DNA of 64,000 nucleotides from Rufibacter sp. XAAS-G3-1 (GTDB taxonomy: Bacteria > Bacteroidota > Bacteroidia > Cytophagales > Hymenobacteraceae). Of the stretch, positions 23,339 to 32,336 are shown one piece after another (the stretch's first letter is position 1; each line of letters opens with the position of its first letter). The notes under the pieces are model-generated. The model ran no database searches, was not told where the DNA came from, and worked only from the letters and a program-made list of their open reading frames with translations. The stretch covers positions 367,242 to 431,241 of the forward strand of contig NZ_JABFAM010000003.1 of NCBI RefSeq assembly GCF_013623775.1, in the 5' to 3' direction. Made by a program: the position numbers and the translations under genes.

Positions 23339-24892
23339 CTAAAACGGCAACGGCATGATCAGGGGCTGGTTTGTCTCAAAATCATACAAGGTCTGTAACC
23401 TGATGTTGTAGTAAGAGTCCCAGAAATTGCGCAGAGAGCTCACGTAGCTTCGGCGCGCCGAGTCCCGCTCCGTAGAGGCTTGGTTCAGATCCAGAAAACC
23501 AATCTTTCCGTTCAGGTAACGGTCTTTGGCTCCCAGGAAACGGCGTTCTGCCAGACCGTTGGCCTGTTGCGCCAGTTTCATCTGTTCCCGCAGCATTTTG
23601 AAGCGTTTCACCTGCAAGTACACGTCTTGGTCAAAACTGGCCCGTTGCTGCTCCAGGTTGCCTTTGACATATTTCAAGTTAGCCCGGGCGGTTCCTACCC
23701 GTGACTTGGTTCTGCCCCAGTCCATGATGGGCACACTTAAGCCAATGCTTACCCGCTGCTGCTCAGAAGGGTCTTGGTAAGACTCGGTCAAATCGGTGGA
23801 TTGCTGCACCAGACCATACTGAAGAAACAGATTCGCGTTCAACCCGGTGTCTTTCTCGGCCCAATCCAGCCCTCGTTCGGCCTCAATTTCCTCCCGTTTG
23901 AGCCCTAACATGCGGGAACGGTTTTCATGCGCCTGTTTCAGGGCAAACGTTTCATCTACCTCAAACTGCGGAATGGCGTCTGGGGTGGCCAACCGGATGG
24001 GACGGTCATCGGTAATCCCCAAATATGATTTCAGGCGGATGGTACTGGTTTCAATGTCCAGTTTGGCTTGCTCCAGGCTTTGGCGGGAATTAAGCAAACT
24101 CAGCTCCAGCTGCAGCAACTCATTCACGCTGATTTTGGCATTGTAGAAGCGGGTCTGGGCAATCTTGAACAGCGTGTCATTGTTGGCAACGTTCTTCTGG
24201 GCAATGTCAAAACTGATCTGGCTCTGCAACTGGGTGAAATACAGGTCAGAGGTTCTGATGGCAATGCGCTCCATCTCCTCCCAGAAATTGCGTTTGGCCT
24301 CCTCAAACCGGAGCGGCTCGGTTTTACGATCCCATTTAAGGCTGTTGTGCCTGAAAAGCGGCTGGTTTAGCGTGATAACCGCCGGCGTGGAAGAATAGGA
24401 ATGGCCATTCAGGTGACTTGGCAGCAGGAAATCATCAATCCGTTTCAGGTTGGAGTTGATGGAAATCACCCCGCCGGTTAAGCCTATGTTCTGGCTCAAG
24501 GCCAATTCTGTGTACGAAGTGGAAATGTGCTGTTTCCTGAACTCAATGCTACCGTTAGGCTGCACAATGGGGTTGATGCTCTTGGTATAGTCCGGCAGCG
24601 TGGCGTGCAGGGTTAGCTGCGGCAGATAGTTGCTTTTGTAGTTCTGGTACTGCCAGGTACGGTTTTCCAGTTGGGTGAGTGCCTGCTGGTAACTGGGCGA
24701 CTGTTCCCGGGCCATTTTAATAACCTCGGTTAAATCCAACCTACGCGTGTGAGGGTCTTCCGTCTCTTCTAAGAGAGGCACGCGTTTCTCTTGGCCAGAC
24801 GCATTGAAAACGACCAGAAGACCGCTTAAAACCCCCACCCAAGTAAGGACGCGGCCTGCTTTTGCTACTTGCTTAATAGTATTCACGTTCAC
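23339..24892 (-). CDS. TolC family outer-membrane protein
   Basis: The 517-residue protein has an N-terminal signal (VLTWVGVLSGLLVVFNASGQ) and two long alpha-helical halves typical of outer-membrane efflux (OEP/TolC) proteins. Repeated heptad stretches such as YQQALTQLENRTWQYQNY and FNAKISVNELLQ-like YNAKISVNELLQLELSL support the periplasmic tunnel. GTARANLKYVKGNLEQQRA marks the second half. It probably forms a trimeric channel for export together with an RND or ABC pump. No pump or adaptor gene is next to it, so partners must lie elsewhere. The xaa-Pro peptidase gene upstream is unrelated. Confidence 0.9.
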   Translation of the reverse strand: MNVNTIKQVAKAGRVLTWVGVLSGLLVVFNASGQEKRVPLLEETEDPHTRRLDLTEVIKMAREQSPSYQQALTQLENRTWQYQNYKSNYLPQLTLHATLPDYTKSINPIVQPNGSIEFRKQHISTSYTELALSQNIGLTGGVISINSNLKRIDDFLLPSHLNGHSYSSTPAVITLNQPLFRHNSLKWDRKTEPLRFEEAKRNFWEEMERIAIRTSDLYFTQLQSQISFDIAQKNVANNDTLFKIAQTRFYNAKISVNELLQLELSLLNSRQSLEQAKLDIETSTIRLKSYLGITDDRPIRLATPDAIPQFEVDETFALKQAHENRSRMLGLKREEIEAERGLDWAEKDTGLNANLFLQYGLVQQSTDLTESYQDPSEQQRVSIGLSVPIMDWGRTKSRVGTARANLKYVKGNLEQQRASFDQDVYLQVKRFKMLREQMKLAQQANGLAERRFLGAKDRYLNGKIGFLDLNQASTERDSARRSYVSSLRNFWDSYYNIRLQTLYDFETNQPLIMPLPF

Positions 24893-24936
24893 TCTGAAAC
24901 TCTAAATCGGCCAGGGGCCCTTGGTAAAAGCATGTT

Positions 24937-24976
24937 CTGTTTAGCGGCTGTTTTTGGGAAAACAGCCGCTAAACAG
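24937..24976. repeat. Perfect 18-bp hairpin, GTTTT/CTGTTTT family
   Basis: CTGTTTAGCGGCTGTTTT, loop tggg, and an exact complement. It lies 20 bp after the aminopeptidase stop and 45 bp before the tolC-like start, on the shared reverse strand. It could end aminopeptidase transcription. Confidence 0.8.
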
Positions 24977-24996
24977 GGTTGTTTATTTCCTTTTGA

Positions 24997-26286
24997 TTAA
25001 CCGCGCATTTCGCGCTCAATGTCTTCCAGTTGCAGCGGAATGTTCTCCATGAGGTCTACCGGGCCGTTGTGGGTAATAAGGAAATCATTCTCCAGCCTGA
25101 TGCCCAAGCCTTCTTCCCTAATGTAGATGCCGGGCTCGCAGGTGAACACCATGCCTTCCTCAAACGGACGGTATTTGTCGCCTACATCGTGCACATCCAG
25201 ACCCAGGAAGTGCGAGGTGCCGTGCGGGAAGTACTTTTTATAGAGCGGCGCGGCGGGGTTCTGGTTGTTCACGTCGGCCTCGGTGAGTAAGCCCAGTTTG
25301 ATGAGTTCGTTCTCCATCACCTTGCCTACAAACTTGTGGTATTGATCCAGCGTGTTGCCGGGCACCAGCATTTGTTTGGCGGTGTTCATCACGTGCAACA
25401 CGGCATTATAGACATCGGCTTGCCGCGAAGTGAATTTGCCGTTGACCGGAATAGAGCGGGAAAGGTCGGCCGCATAGTTGGCGTACTCCGCCCCGAAGTC
25501 CATGAGCAGCACGTCGCCGTCCTGGCATTCCCTGAAGTTGTCTACGTAGTGCAGGATGCAGGCATTGGCGCCCGAGGCGATGATAGAACCGTAGGCCGGC
25601 CCACGGGAGCGGTTGCGCAGGAACTCATGGCTGATCTCGGCCTCAATCTCGTATTCCATCACGCCGGGTTTCACGAATTTGAGAATCCGGCGGAAGGCTT
25701 TCTCGGTGATGTGGCAGGCGGTGCGCATCAACTCAATTTCGCGCGGATGCTTGAGGGAACGCAGGTAATGCAGGTGCTGGGTGCTGCGGCAATAGTTGTG
25801 GAGCGGGTATTTCTCCTTCATCTTCTTGATGAAGCGGGCATCACGGGTTTCCACTTCCACCACCGCGCGCAGGTGCTCGTTTGAGTTGAGGTACACGTTC
25901 TCGGCGTACGGCATGAGCGAGCCCAGGATGCTGTCAAACTCATGCGTCCAGAAGATGGTCTCAATGCCAGACACCTCGCGGGCCTGTTCTTTGGTGAGCT
26001 TGTACCCTTCCCAGGTAAGGATGTGGTCATTGGTTTCGCGCACGAACAGGATTTCCTTCAGGCGTTCCTCACGGGCATCGGGGAAAAGGATAAGGATACT
26101 TTCTTCCTGGTCAATACCGCTCAGCCACAGCAGGTCGTTGTTCTGCCGGAACGGCATGGTGCCGTCGGCGTTGGTGGGCATCACGTCATTGGAGTGGAAA
26201 ATGGCCAGCGACTGCGGTTTGAGGTAAGGCGTGAACTTCTGGCGGTTATGGATGTAAAGGTCTTTCCCGATAGATTCGTATTTCAT
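24997..26286 (-). CDS. Xaa-Pro aminopeptidase (M24B)
   Basis: This 429-residue cytoplasmic peptidase removes N-terminal residues preceding proline. An N-terminal creatinase-like domain (residues 1-170) precedes the pita-bread M24 domain. The five metal ligands are visible: two Asp in LLMDFGAEYANYAADLSRSI, His in FPHGTSHFLGLDVHD, Glu in TCEPGIY and Glu in GIRLENDFLI. Length and layout match PepP. The gene is divergent from a secreted subtilase. The 158-bp gap between them contains a hairpin copy. It probably serves general peptide turnover. Confidence 0.95.
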   Translation of the reverse strand: MKYESIGKDLYIHNRQKFTPYLKPQSLAIFHSNDVMPTNADGTMPFRQNNDLLWLSGIDQEESILILFPDAREERLKEILFVRETNDHILTWEGYKLTKEQAREVSGIETIFWTHEFDSILGSLMPYAENVYLNSNEHLRAVVEVETRDARFIKKMKEKYPLHNYCRSTQHLHYLRSLKHPREIELMRTACHITEKAFRRILKFVKPGVMEYEIEAEISHEFLRNRSRGPAYGSIIASGANACILHYVDNFRECQDGDVLLMDFGAEYANYAADLSRSIPVNGKFTSRQADVYNAVLHVMNTAKQMLVPGNTLDQYHKFVGKVMENELIKLGLLTEADVNNQNPAAPLYKKYFPHGTSHFLGLDVHDVGDKYRPFEEGMVFTCEPGIYIREEGLGIRLENDFLITHNGPVDLMENIPLQLEDIEREMRG

Positions 26287-26333
26287 GGCGGTACGTTTTG
26301 TAGTAGTAGGTTGGTGCGCTACTGGCTATGGGT

Positions 26334-26369
26334 GTTTCTGGCCCGTTTTTCTGAAAAGAGCCCCGAAAC
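26334..26369. repeat. Intergenic hairpin in a divergent gap
   Basis: GTTTCTGGCCCGTTTTTCTG, then AAAAGAGCCCCGAAAC. It lies 48 bp from one start and 76 bp from the other of two divergent genes. Confidence 0.65.
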
Positions 26370-26444
26370 CATGTTTTTGAAGCTTAAATGTATGACTTTA
26401 AACCGTAATTTGCAGGCAAATAGCCTTCAATTAATCTTTTGAAC

Positions 26445-28007
26445 GTGCGGGTTTGCACTATCCTGTTTTTTTTCTGGGCCTTCTTTACAGGAGGTTTCTT
26501 TTCTCTGGAGGCGCGGGCGCAGCAACGCTACTGGGTTCTCTTCAAAGACAAACCCGCCGTTATCACTGGTCATTTGGTAAGCGAAGCCGCCCGGCAGCAA
26601 CGCCGCCTCCTGCACCTTCCCCTCGCCCAAATCTCTGACCAGCCCGTGCCCCCAGCCTATCTGGACAGTCTTAGGGCGAAGGGCTTCACAGTGACTTCCG
26701 TTTCCAAGTGGTTGAACGCGGCCGTGGTCTCGGCTACCCCCACGCAGGCCGAAAGGCTGAGGCAAAGTTCCTTCATTCAGGAGTTGCGCCCCATTACCGG
26801 TTACTTTCTTCCCAGCCACACCGCGGTTCCATTTGACCCTCAGTTCGTCAGCAAAGCCATGGCCCAACTCAAGGCCGAGGCTATCTTAGCGGCGGGCCTC
26901 ACGGGACGGGGTGTGAAAGTGGGCGTGATTGACGCAGGTTTTTATGATGCTCCTAAGAAAGCTGGTTTACAGCCTCTTTTTGCCAAAGGACAGGTAAAAG
27001 CGTACCGCGATTTCGTGAACCCGGCGCTCAGCCAAACCTTTGACCAGCGCGAAAGCATGCTGGACACGCACGGCACCGAAGTACTCCTTTGCCTGGCCGG
27101 TGCCGACCCCAAAGAACGGGTGCTCAGCGGTTTCGCCTCCGGCGCCGACTTCTACCTGGCCCGCACCGACCACGGGAACCGCGAGGCCCGGGTAGAAGAA
27201 GAAAACTTTGTACGGGCGCTGGAATGGATGGACAGTTTAGGCGTACGCTTGGTAAACTCGTCTCTAGGCTACGGTACCGGCTTTGACAACCCCGCAGAGA
27301 ATTACAGACCAGAGCAGATGGACGGCACCAGTTTCATTGCCCGGGCGGTACAACTGGCCGTGGAACAGAAAGGCATGCTGCTGGTGATAGCCGCCGGAAA
27401 CGACGGCCGAAACAAAAAGTGGCAGATTGTGAACACCCCCGCCGATGCCGCCGGCGTACTCACCGTGGGTGCCACCGACTATGCCACCTGGACGAAACAA
27501 GGCTACAGCAGCATTGGCCCTTCGTTCTTACCGTACCTGAAACCCGATGTGGTGTGTTTCGCCTCTTCTGGCACTTCTTTCTCCGCGCCCGTTATTGCCG
27601 GACTAGCCGCCTGCCTGCTGGAAACCAACCCCACGCTTACACCACAGCAGTTGACAGACATTCTGAAGAAAAGCAGTCATTTGTATCCCTTCGGGAATAA
27701 TTACGTGGGCTACGGCGTGCCCAACGCTGGAAAGGCCCTGGAGTTGGCGCAGGGAATCTCTGACACTAGTTCTGCCAATGTTCCTATTCCGGTTTCCGGC
27801 TCCCGTTTTACCTTCAGGCCAGAATCTGGGTCTGCTATTGCCGAGAACGGCGGCATTATGCTTTTCCGGAAAGAATCAAAAACGAAGGTCATTACCCAAC
27901 AGAAACTCTCCAGCCGTAACAAGAAAATTGTGGTGAAACGCCTGCCCGGCGAAACTCATACTACGTTGCAGGTAGGTTCCAACGTGCTGGAGTTGGTCTG
28001 GCAGTAA
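26445..28007 (+). CDS. Secreted S8 family serine peptidase
   Basis: The 520-residue subtilase has a signal peptide (ILFFFWAFFTGGFFSLEARAQ), a propeptide-like region to about residue 145, and the catalytic triad: Asp in VGVIDAGFY, His in DTHGTEVL, Ser in SGTSFSAPVIAG. The oxyanion Asn is probably in VIAAGNDG. No T9SS sorting domain is clear, but the last 40 residues form strands. It resembles Bacteroidota peptidases exported to the periplasm or surface. The frame can start at TTG 26439 or GTG 26445, and I use GTG, two codons later. Exported proteases of this type feed amino acids to the cell. Confidence 0.88.
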   Translation: MRVCTILFFFWAFFTGGFFSLEARAQQRYWVLFKDKPAVITGHLVSEAARQQRRLLHLPLAQISDQPVPPAYLDSLRAKGFTVTSVSKWLNAAVVSATPTQAERLRQSSFIQELRPITGYFLPSHTAVPFDPQFVSKAMAQLKAEAILAAGLTGRGVKVGVIDAGFYDAPKKAGLQPLFAKGQVKAYRDFVNPALSQTFDQRESMLDTHGTEVLLCLAGADPKERVLSGFASGADFYLARTDHGNREARVEEENFVRALEWMDSLGVRLVNSSLGYGTGFDNPAENYRPEQMDGTSFIARAVQLAVEQKGMLLVIAAGNDGRNKKWQIVNTPADAAGVLTVGATDYATWTKQGYSSIGPSFLPYLKPDVVCFASSGTSFSAPVIAGLAACLLETNPTLTPQQLTDILKKSSHLYPFGNNYVGYGVPNAGKALELAQGISDTSSANVPIPVSGSRFTFRPESGSAIAENGGIMLFRKESKTKVITQQKLSSRNKKIVVKRLPGETHTTLQVGSNVLELVWQ

Positions 28008-28018
28008 AGTTTACTGCT

Positions 28019-28054
28019 GTTTCTGAGCTGCTTTCATAAAAAGAGCCCGGAAAC
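28019..28054. repeat. Intergenic hairpin, GTTTT/CTGTTTT family
   Basis: GTTTCTGAGCTGCTTTC, then AAAAAGAGCCCGGAAAC. It merges into the terminator at 28041-28069. Confidence 0.5.
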
Positions 28055-28069
28055 GGGTTCCGGGCTCTT
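28041..28069. terminator. Convergent terminator
   Basis: AAGAGCCCGGAA, loop acggg, TTCCGGGCTCTT, between the subtilase (+) and the M56 gene (-). T- and A-rich flanks on both sides suit bidirectional action. Confidence 0.65.
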
Positions 28070-28095
28070 CAGGCTTTTCGGCCTAATAACGGCCT

Positions 28096-30585
28096 CTATT
28101 TTGCCTCCTTGGGCAGCACAAACTTAAAGGGCAAGGTGTATTTCACGCGCACTGTTTTCCCGTTCTGCATTCCGGGCTTCCAAGTGGGCATGTTCTGTAC
28201 GGCCTTCAGCAAGGATTGGTCTAGGCTTGGGTGAATGCCATGAAGCAATTCTGCTTTCGTCACATTTCCTTCTTTGTTTACCACAAAGGATACTGTTGCA
28301 GTTCCTTCCGCCTTGGCAGCTTTCGCGTTGGCCGGATAGACTACCGCTTGCTTCAGATATTGCAACATACCTGCCTGCCCACCCGGAAAAACCGGCATTT
28401 CCTGTACGGCTATGTAGATTTTTTCTTCCTGGTTATGGTTTGGCTCATTGGTACCGTTCGCCACCGCTTCGCCCACTACTCTATAGGGGATGGTATATTT
28501 TACCGCTACCGCCTTCCCGTTCTGCGTGCCCGGTTTCCAGGCAGGCATGCTTTCTAGTGACTTCGCAAACGCGTGGTCTAGGCTGGGATGCAGTTTCTTC
28601 AGCACCTGCACGTCTGTCACCTTCCCTTCGCTGTTGATGACAAATGAAGCGACCATGGTGCCGGCTACCTTGGCTTGTTTGGCATCTTCAGGATAGACAG
28701 TGTTTTCTTTCAGATATTTCATCATCGCTGCCGTTCCGCCCGGGAATTCTGGCATCTGCTCAACGGCGATAAAAACTGGGCTTCCGTCTGGCGTTGTGTT
28801 CTTCTGCGGCGTTAGAGGAACCTCGGCCCTTTTCTCCTGGGCTTTCTTGGCCTGCTCAAAGGTTTCTTTTCCGGCGATTTTGGTGATAGCGGCAAATACG
28901 ATCTTCTCCGTTGAGGCAACGGGTTTGCCGTTTTCATAGGCTGGTGTCCATCTGGGCATCTGCCGCACCAACCGCAGAAACTCTTTCTCTACGGCTGCGC
29001 TCACTTGCTGGGTTTGGAAAGGCCTGGTGGCAATTTCAATCACTTTTGCTTGTTCCACGCTGCCGTTAGTGGCAATGGAAAGTTCGGCTTTGATGTATCG
29101 CAAGAACTTGATGGTGCTGTCAGAAGTGCCTCTGGCTTCAAAAACCGCTTGGGGTACGACAAATCGGCTGTTGAAGAAATGGTACATGGTATTGCTTCCG
29201 CCCGGAAACTCAGCGGGCTTGGTCTGGGTACTTTGAGGGGCCACGGCTTCGGAAGAGACAGACGTTTTCTGCTGCCGTCCCTCTAAATACGCGTTATGGG
29301 TCAGGAAATTTCCGCTCACGCTGGAAACCGAGATCATTTCTTTTGACGCAATGGCTTTTCCGTCTTTCTGGGCAGCCGTCCATTTGGGCATTTGGCGCAC
29401 CAACGCGGCAAACTGCTGGGTCACGGCAGTCACCACGGCGGCATCATTGGGTTGTACGTCCAAATCTACCGTTCTCCGGAACACGGCGGTGCCGTCTTCC
29501 TGCACCTCTACCTCAATGTTCGCCCTTACACTCACGAAATCGTTGGGGTTCTTTCTTTTCTGAAAGGCCACTTGCGGCAGAATGAAATTATTCTTTACAT
29601 AGGTATTCAGTGCTTCACGGCCGCCGGGGAACTGGGCCGGGCCATTCTCAGGCTTTGCGGTGCTCACGTCACTCACTTTTTCTTCTGGTGCCTGGACGGG
29701 GCGCATGGCGGCTACGGCCGTCAGGAACAGCGCCCATGCGGGTACTACCAGCAGCATTCTGCTGAGTTTGGGGGACTGATGTAGTTTTTTCATCATCTTG
29801 ATTCTGGTTAAAGTGAGTGATGTATGGAGAAAGAAGTAACTGCCTAAAGGAAAATCTGCGTTCTTGAACACCTGCTTCACCAACAGGGAAGAATAAGCGT
29901 TAGAGCCGGAGACTTTGGCCACCTGCGCATCGGCAATGAACTCGTGCGTCTGCTCCAGCGCTTTCTTGTAGAGTACCAGCAAGGGATTGAACCAGAAGAT
30001 GATGCCGGCCAGTGATACCAATAGCACATCCAGGGTATGCCGCTGGTCTATGTGTACCTGCTCGTGCTGGAGAATGCGTTCGGTTTCTTCTGGGGTAAGC
30101 GATTGGCTGTTATCAAAGAAGACGTAGCGCCAGAACGAAAAAGTGGGGAATTGCCCATTGGTGAGGATGACGGGTGCCCGGTTGGGCAGAAAAAAAGAGA
30201 CCCTTTCTTGCCTGGCAAACCTCCGCAGCTGCATCAACTGCCCCAGAAACCTTCCCGCGAAAAACACCGCTCCCATACCGTAGGCTACATACAGGAGATT
30301 CCAGTAGTTGAAGGATTCTTCCACAGGAGCCGCCACGGCCTCATAGGTGACCATGGCCTCGGTTATCTCAAAGACGGCCTCTGCTTCCACCGGTTCTGGT
30401 GGCCAAAGACTGATACCCGGCAGTTGCGACAATGGCACCATAAAGGACAAAAAGAGCGCCGTGATGAGGTAGAACCGGTTGAACTGGAAACAGGTCTCCC
30501 GCTTTAACACCAGTGCATAGAAGAGATAGAGTAACAACAGGCCCGCGCCCGACTCCAACAGGTACTGCCACAGCGCCTCATTCAT
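28096..30585 (-). CDS. BlaR1-like M56 metallopeptidase with four TonB-C-like repeats
   Basis: The 829-residue membrane protein begins with a BlaR1/MecR1-type M56 peptidase (about residues 1-290): several hydrophobic helices and the zinc motif HEQVH near residue 174. Four related C-terminal modules follow, starting at FPGG near residues 320, 458, 612 and 732. The last two are clear TonB-C folds (VYPEDAKQAKVAGTMVASFVI, WKPGTQNGKAVAVKYTIP and their counterparts). The first two are more diverged. In the family, the peptidase senses a signal and inactivates the BlaI repressor. The TonB-like tail would reach the periplasm. BlaI is encoded just upstream with an 8-bp overlap. The number of repeats is unusual. 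Confidence 0.9.
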   Translation of the reverse strand: MNEALWQYLLESGAGLLLLYLFYALVLKRETCFQFNRFYLITALFLSFMVPLSQLPGISLWPPEPVEAEAVFEITEAMVTYEAVAAPVEESFNYWNLLYVAYGMGAVFFAGRFLGQLMQLRRFARQERVSFFLPNRAPVILTNGQFPTFSFWRYVFFDNSQSLTPEETERILQHEQVHIDQRHTLDVLLVSLAGIIFWFNPLLVLYKKALEQTHEFIADAQVAKVSGSNAYSSLLVKQVFKNADFPLGSYFFLHTSLTLTRIKMMKKLHQSPKLSRMLLVVPAWALFLTAVAAMRPVQAPEEKVSDVSTAKPENGPAQFPGGREALNTYVKNNFILPQVAFQKRKNPNDFVSVRANIEVEVQEDGTAVFRRTVDLDVQPNDAAVVTAVTQQFAALVRQMPKWTAAQKDGKAIASKEMISVSSVSGNFLTHNAYLEGRQQKTSVSSEAVAPQSTQTKPAEFPGGSNTMYHFFNSRFVVPQAVFEARGTSDSTIKFLRYIKAELSIATNGSVEQAKVIEIATRPFQTQQVSAAVEKEFLRLVRQMPRWTPAYENGKPVASTEKIVFAAITKIAGKETFEQAKKAQEKRAEVPLTPQKNTTPDGSPVFIAVEQMPEFPGGTAAMMKYLKENTVYPEDAKQAKVAGTMVASFVINSEGKVTDVQVLKKLHPSLDHAFAKSLESMPAWKPGTQNGKAVAVKYTIPYRVVGEAVANGTNEPNHNQEEKIYIAVQEMPVFPGGQAGMLQYLKQAVVYPANAKAAKAEGTATVSFVVNKEGNVTKAELLHGIHPSLDQSLLKAVQNMPTWKPGMQNGKTVRVKYTLPFKFVLPKEAK

Positions 30586-30955
30586 CTTCCTCTTTGTTAA
30601 GGTCTTCTTTCACGTGTTTCAGCATTTCCTCCAACTCCTGCAGATCCATGTTCTCTTCCTTCGCGAAAAAGGAAACCAGCCGTTTAAACGAGCCCCCAAA
30701 GTAGCCGCTCACAAAGTTCTTCAGGTAAAAATGGCGGTAATCGTCGCGGGCGATGAGCGGGTAATATTCATGGGTCTTGCCGTAGGCTTTATAGCCCACA
30801 AAGCCTTTCTTCTCCAGAATGCGCACGATGGTGGACACGGTGTTGTAGGCGGGCTTCGGTTCTGGCAACTGATCCAGAATGTCTTTCACGAAGCCCTGCC
30901 GCAAATTCCAGAGAATCTGCATGACCTGTTCTTCTGCCTTGGTTAACTCTTTCAT
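30578..30955 (-). CDS. BlaI/MecI/CopY family repressor
   Basis: The 125-residue winged-helix repressor shows the family features: LTKAEEQVMQILWNLRQGFV, YNTVSTIVRILEKKGFVG as the DNA-recognition part, and the acidic C-terminal dimerisation tail. It overlaps the M56 gene by 8 bp, so the two are translated together. In known systems the M56 partner cleaves or triggers loss of the repressor. Two CTAAA-n-TTTAG dyads 20 bp apart lie just upstream and are the likely operator. What this pair controls beyond itself cannot be read from the window. Confidence 0.94.
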   Translation of the reverse strand: MKELTKAEEQVMQILWNLRQGFVKDILDQLPEPKPAYNTVSTIVRILEKKGFVGYKAYGKTHEYYPLIARDDYRHFYLKNFVSGYFGGSFKRLVSFFAKEENMDLQELEEMLKHVKEDLNKEEDE

Positions 30956-30989
30956 AGCGGGGTGATTGGATGGTTCGTTAAACTTACAA

Positions 30990-31021
30990 CTAAATACTTA
31001 GTTTAAAAACTAAAGGTTTAG
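30990..31021. promoter_or_regulatory. Putative BlaI-type operator: two dyads
   Basis: CTAAATACTTAG (30990-31001) and CTAAAGGTTTAG (31010-31021) are dyads whose centres are 20 bp apart, two helical turns. They start 35 bp upstream of the repressor gene. That spacing suits cooperative binding of two repressor dimers and self-regulation. Confidence 0.6.
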
Positions 31022-31467
31022 TTTATTTCACAGACTCCATCCCCCCTGCTGAATGTGGGGTGTTTTTTTGGTTTTCACTCAGACGCTCCGTTTCATCAGA
31101 TAATCACCAAGAATACCCTCCTCTGCGAGGCGCCTCTGTTTCAGGGGCGCCTTCTCTGTTTTCAATGCCGTTTGGGAAAACAAGGCAAAAAACAGGTGAG
31201 CGAACCTGTTCCAATGGCAAGTTCATGACGGGCGAGATATGCTGTGTGTTGCATAGGGAAAGGCCTGAACCACGAGCTAACTAGATTCAAATTGGTGGCT
31301 ATTTTGATGCACCTGTTGAAGAGACACAAACGGAGTTTCTATCCATCTGACGAAAGAATATCACTCTTGAAACACCTGGCCCACAGAACAGAATACCAGC
31401 TATAGTCAATAGCAGATTGTTCACCAGTAAAGAGCTTAGAAATTAGCACAATTCAAACAAGTTTTTA
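31022..31467. other. Gap upstream of the membrane protein gene
   Basis: No gene is supported. It contains a small hairpin AGGCGCC / GGCGCCT (31128-31152) and a GTTTT-family copy (31156-31195, CTGTTTTCAATGCCG...AAAAAACAG). An AT-rich stretch from about 31300 then leads to the dyad at 31468. Confidence 0.5.
31156..31195. repeat. Intergenic hairpin, GTTTT/CTGTTTT family
   Basis: CTGTTTTCAATGCCGTTTGG, then GAAAACAAGGCAAAAAACAG. It is a diverged copy in a divergent gap. Confidence 0.5.
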
Positions 31468-31509
31468 TAACATACAAGATATAATTTGTATTCACAACCT
31501 TGTATGTTA
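31468..31509 (+). promoter_or_regulatory. Inverted repeat, possible operator
   Basis: TAACATACAAG (31468-31478) and CTTGTATGTTA (31499-31509) form a perfect 11-bp dyad across 20 bp, with a TATAATTTG stretch between. It lies just ahead of the membrane protein gene and could be a regulator site overlapping a promoter. Confidence 0.45.
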
Positions 31510-31553
31510 CCTTAATGTTAAGTCAAGTCCACATTTGGCCAATTCACAAACAC

Positions 31554-32336
31554 ATGAAAGTGAACAACTTAACAGAAAAACGCCGCTTGTTTTCTTTGAG
31601 AAGAATAACTCACGAGGCCTCCCACCTCCACAAGAACAGGTATGGCAATATAGGATTTGTACAAACTTCTAAGCTTATTATAGCTCTATTATTGGCATTC
31701 TTTGCATTATTGTCCCTCAATATAATTGTAATATACGGCTACCAAACCGGCAGCGACCTCCATGACAATACCATGCTCTATTTTGATACCGAGAGCAATC
31801 TTCCTTCTTATTACAACTCTTTCATCCTGCTGGTGTCCTCTTTGCTTCTGTTGGCTATTTCAACGCTTAAAAGAAGTAGGAAAGACCCATATGCCCTGCA
31901 TTGGCTTTTGCTGGCAGCCGTATTCTTTGTGCTTTCAGTAGATGAAGCGGTGAGCCTTCATGAGAGGCTAATAGATCCGCTGCGAGCCATGTATGCGTTT
32001 TCTGGTGTTTTCAGGTTTGCCTGGATAGTGCCGGGCACCGCCTTCGTACTTTTTCTTGGCCTTCTTTATTACAGGTTCCTACTGCACCTGCCCCGCCCCT
32101 TTCTCATCAGGTTTCTTGCCGCCGGCGGCATCTTTTTCATGGGCTCTGTGGGCATGGAGATGCCGGGTGGATATTTTCTGGAACACGTGGAGCATGGCAG
32201 GCATAGTCTTGCTTACATGGCTTGCGTGACGCTGGAGGAATCACTGGAGATGATTGGGGTGCTGGTATTTATTTCCGCCCTTCTCAAGTATCTCAGAACT
32301 TACTTTTCAAGCATTCAGCTCACCCTCAAAGATTGA
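31554..32336 (+). CDS. Hypothetical multi-pass membrane protein
   Basis: The 260-residue protein has six or seven hydrophobic helices and a short basic N-terminus. I do not recognise a named family. Acidic and histidine residues are grouped at membrane edges: SVDEAVSLHERL after the third helix, GMEMPGGYFLEHVEHGRH, and CVTLEESLEMIGV. A D-E-x4-H-E pattern of this sort can bind metal, as in several integral-membrane hydrolases, but that is only a suggestion. The frame extends upstream to a TTG at 31500 (or ATG 31515). Those options start in or just after an inverted repeat, so the ATG at 31554 is preferred. Confidence 0.65.
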   Translation: MKVNNLTEKRRLFSLRRITHEASHLHKNRYGNIGFVQTSKLIIALLLAFFALLSLNIIVIYGYQTGSDLHDNTMLYFDTESNLPSYYNSFILLVSSLLLLAISTLKRSRKDPYALHWLLLAAVFFVLSVDEAVSLHERLIDPLRAMYAFSGVFRFAWIVPGTAFVLFLGLLYYRFLLHLPRPFLIRFLAAGGIFFMGSVGMEMPGGYFLEHVEHGRHSLAYMACVTLEESLEMIGVLVFISALLKYLRTYFSSIQLTLKD

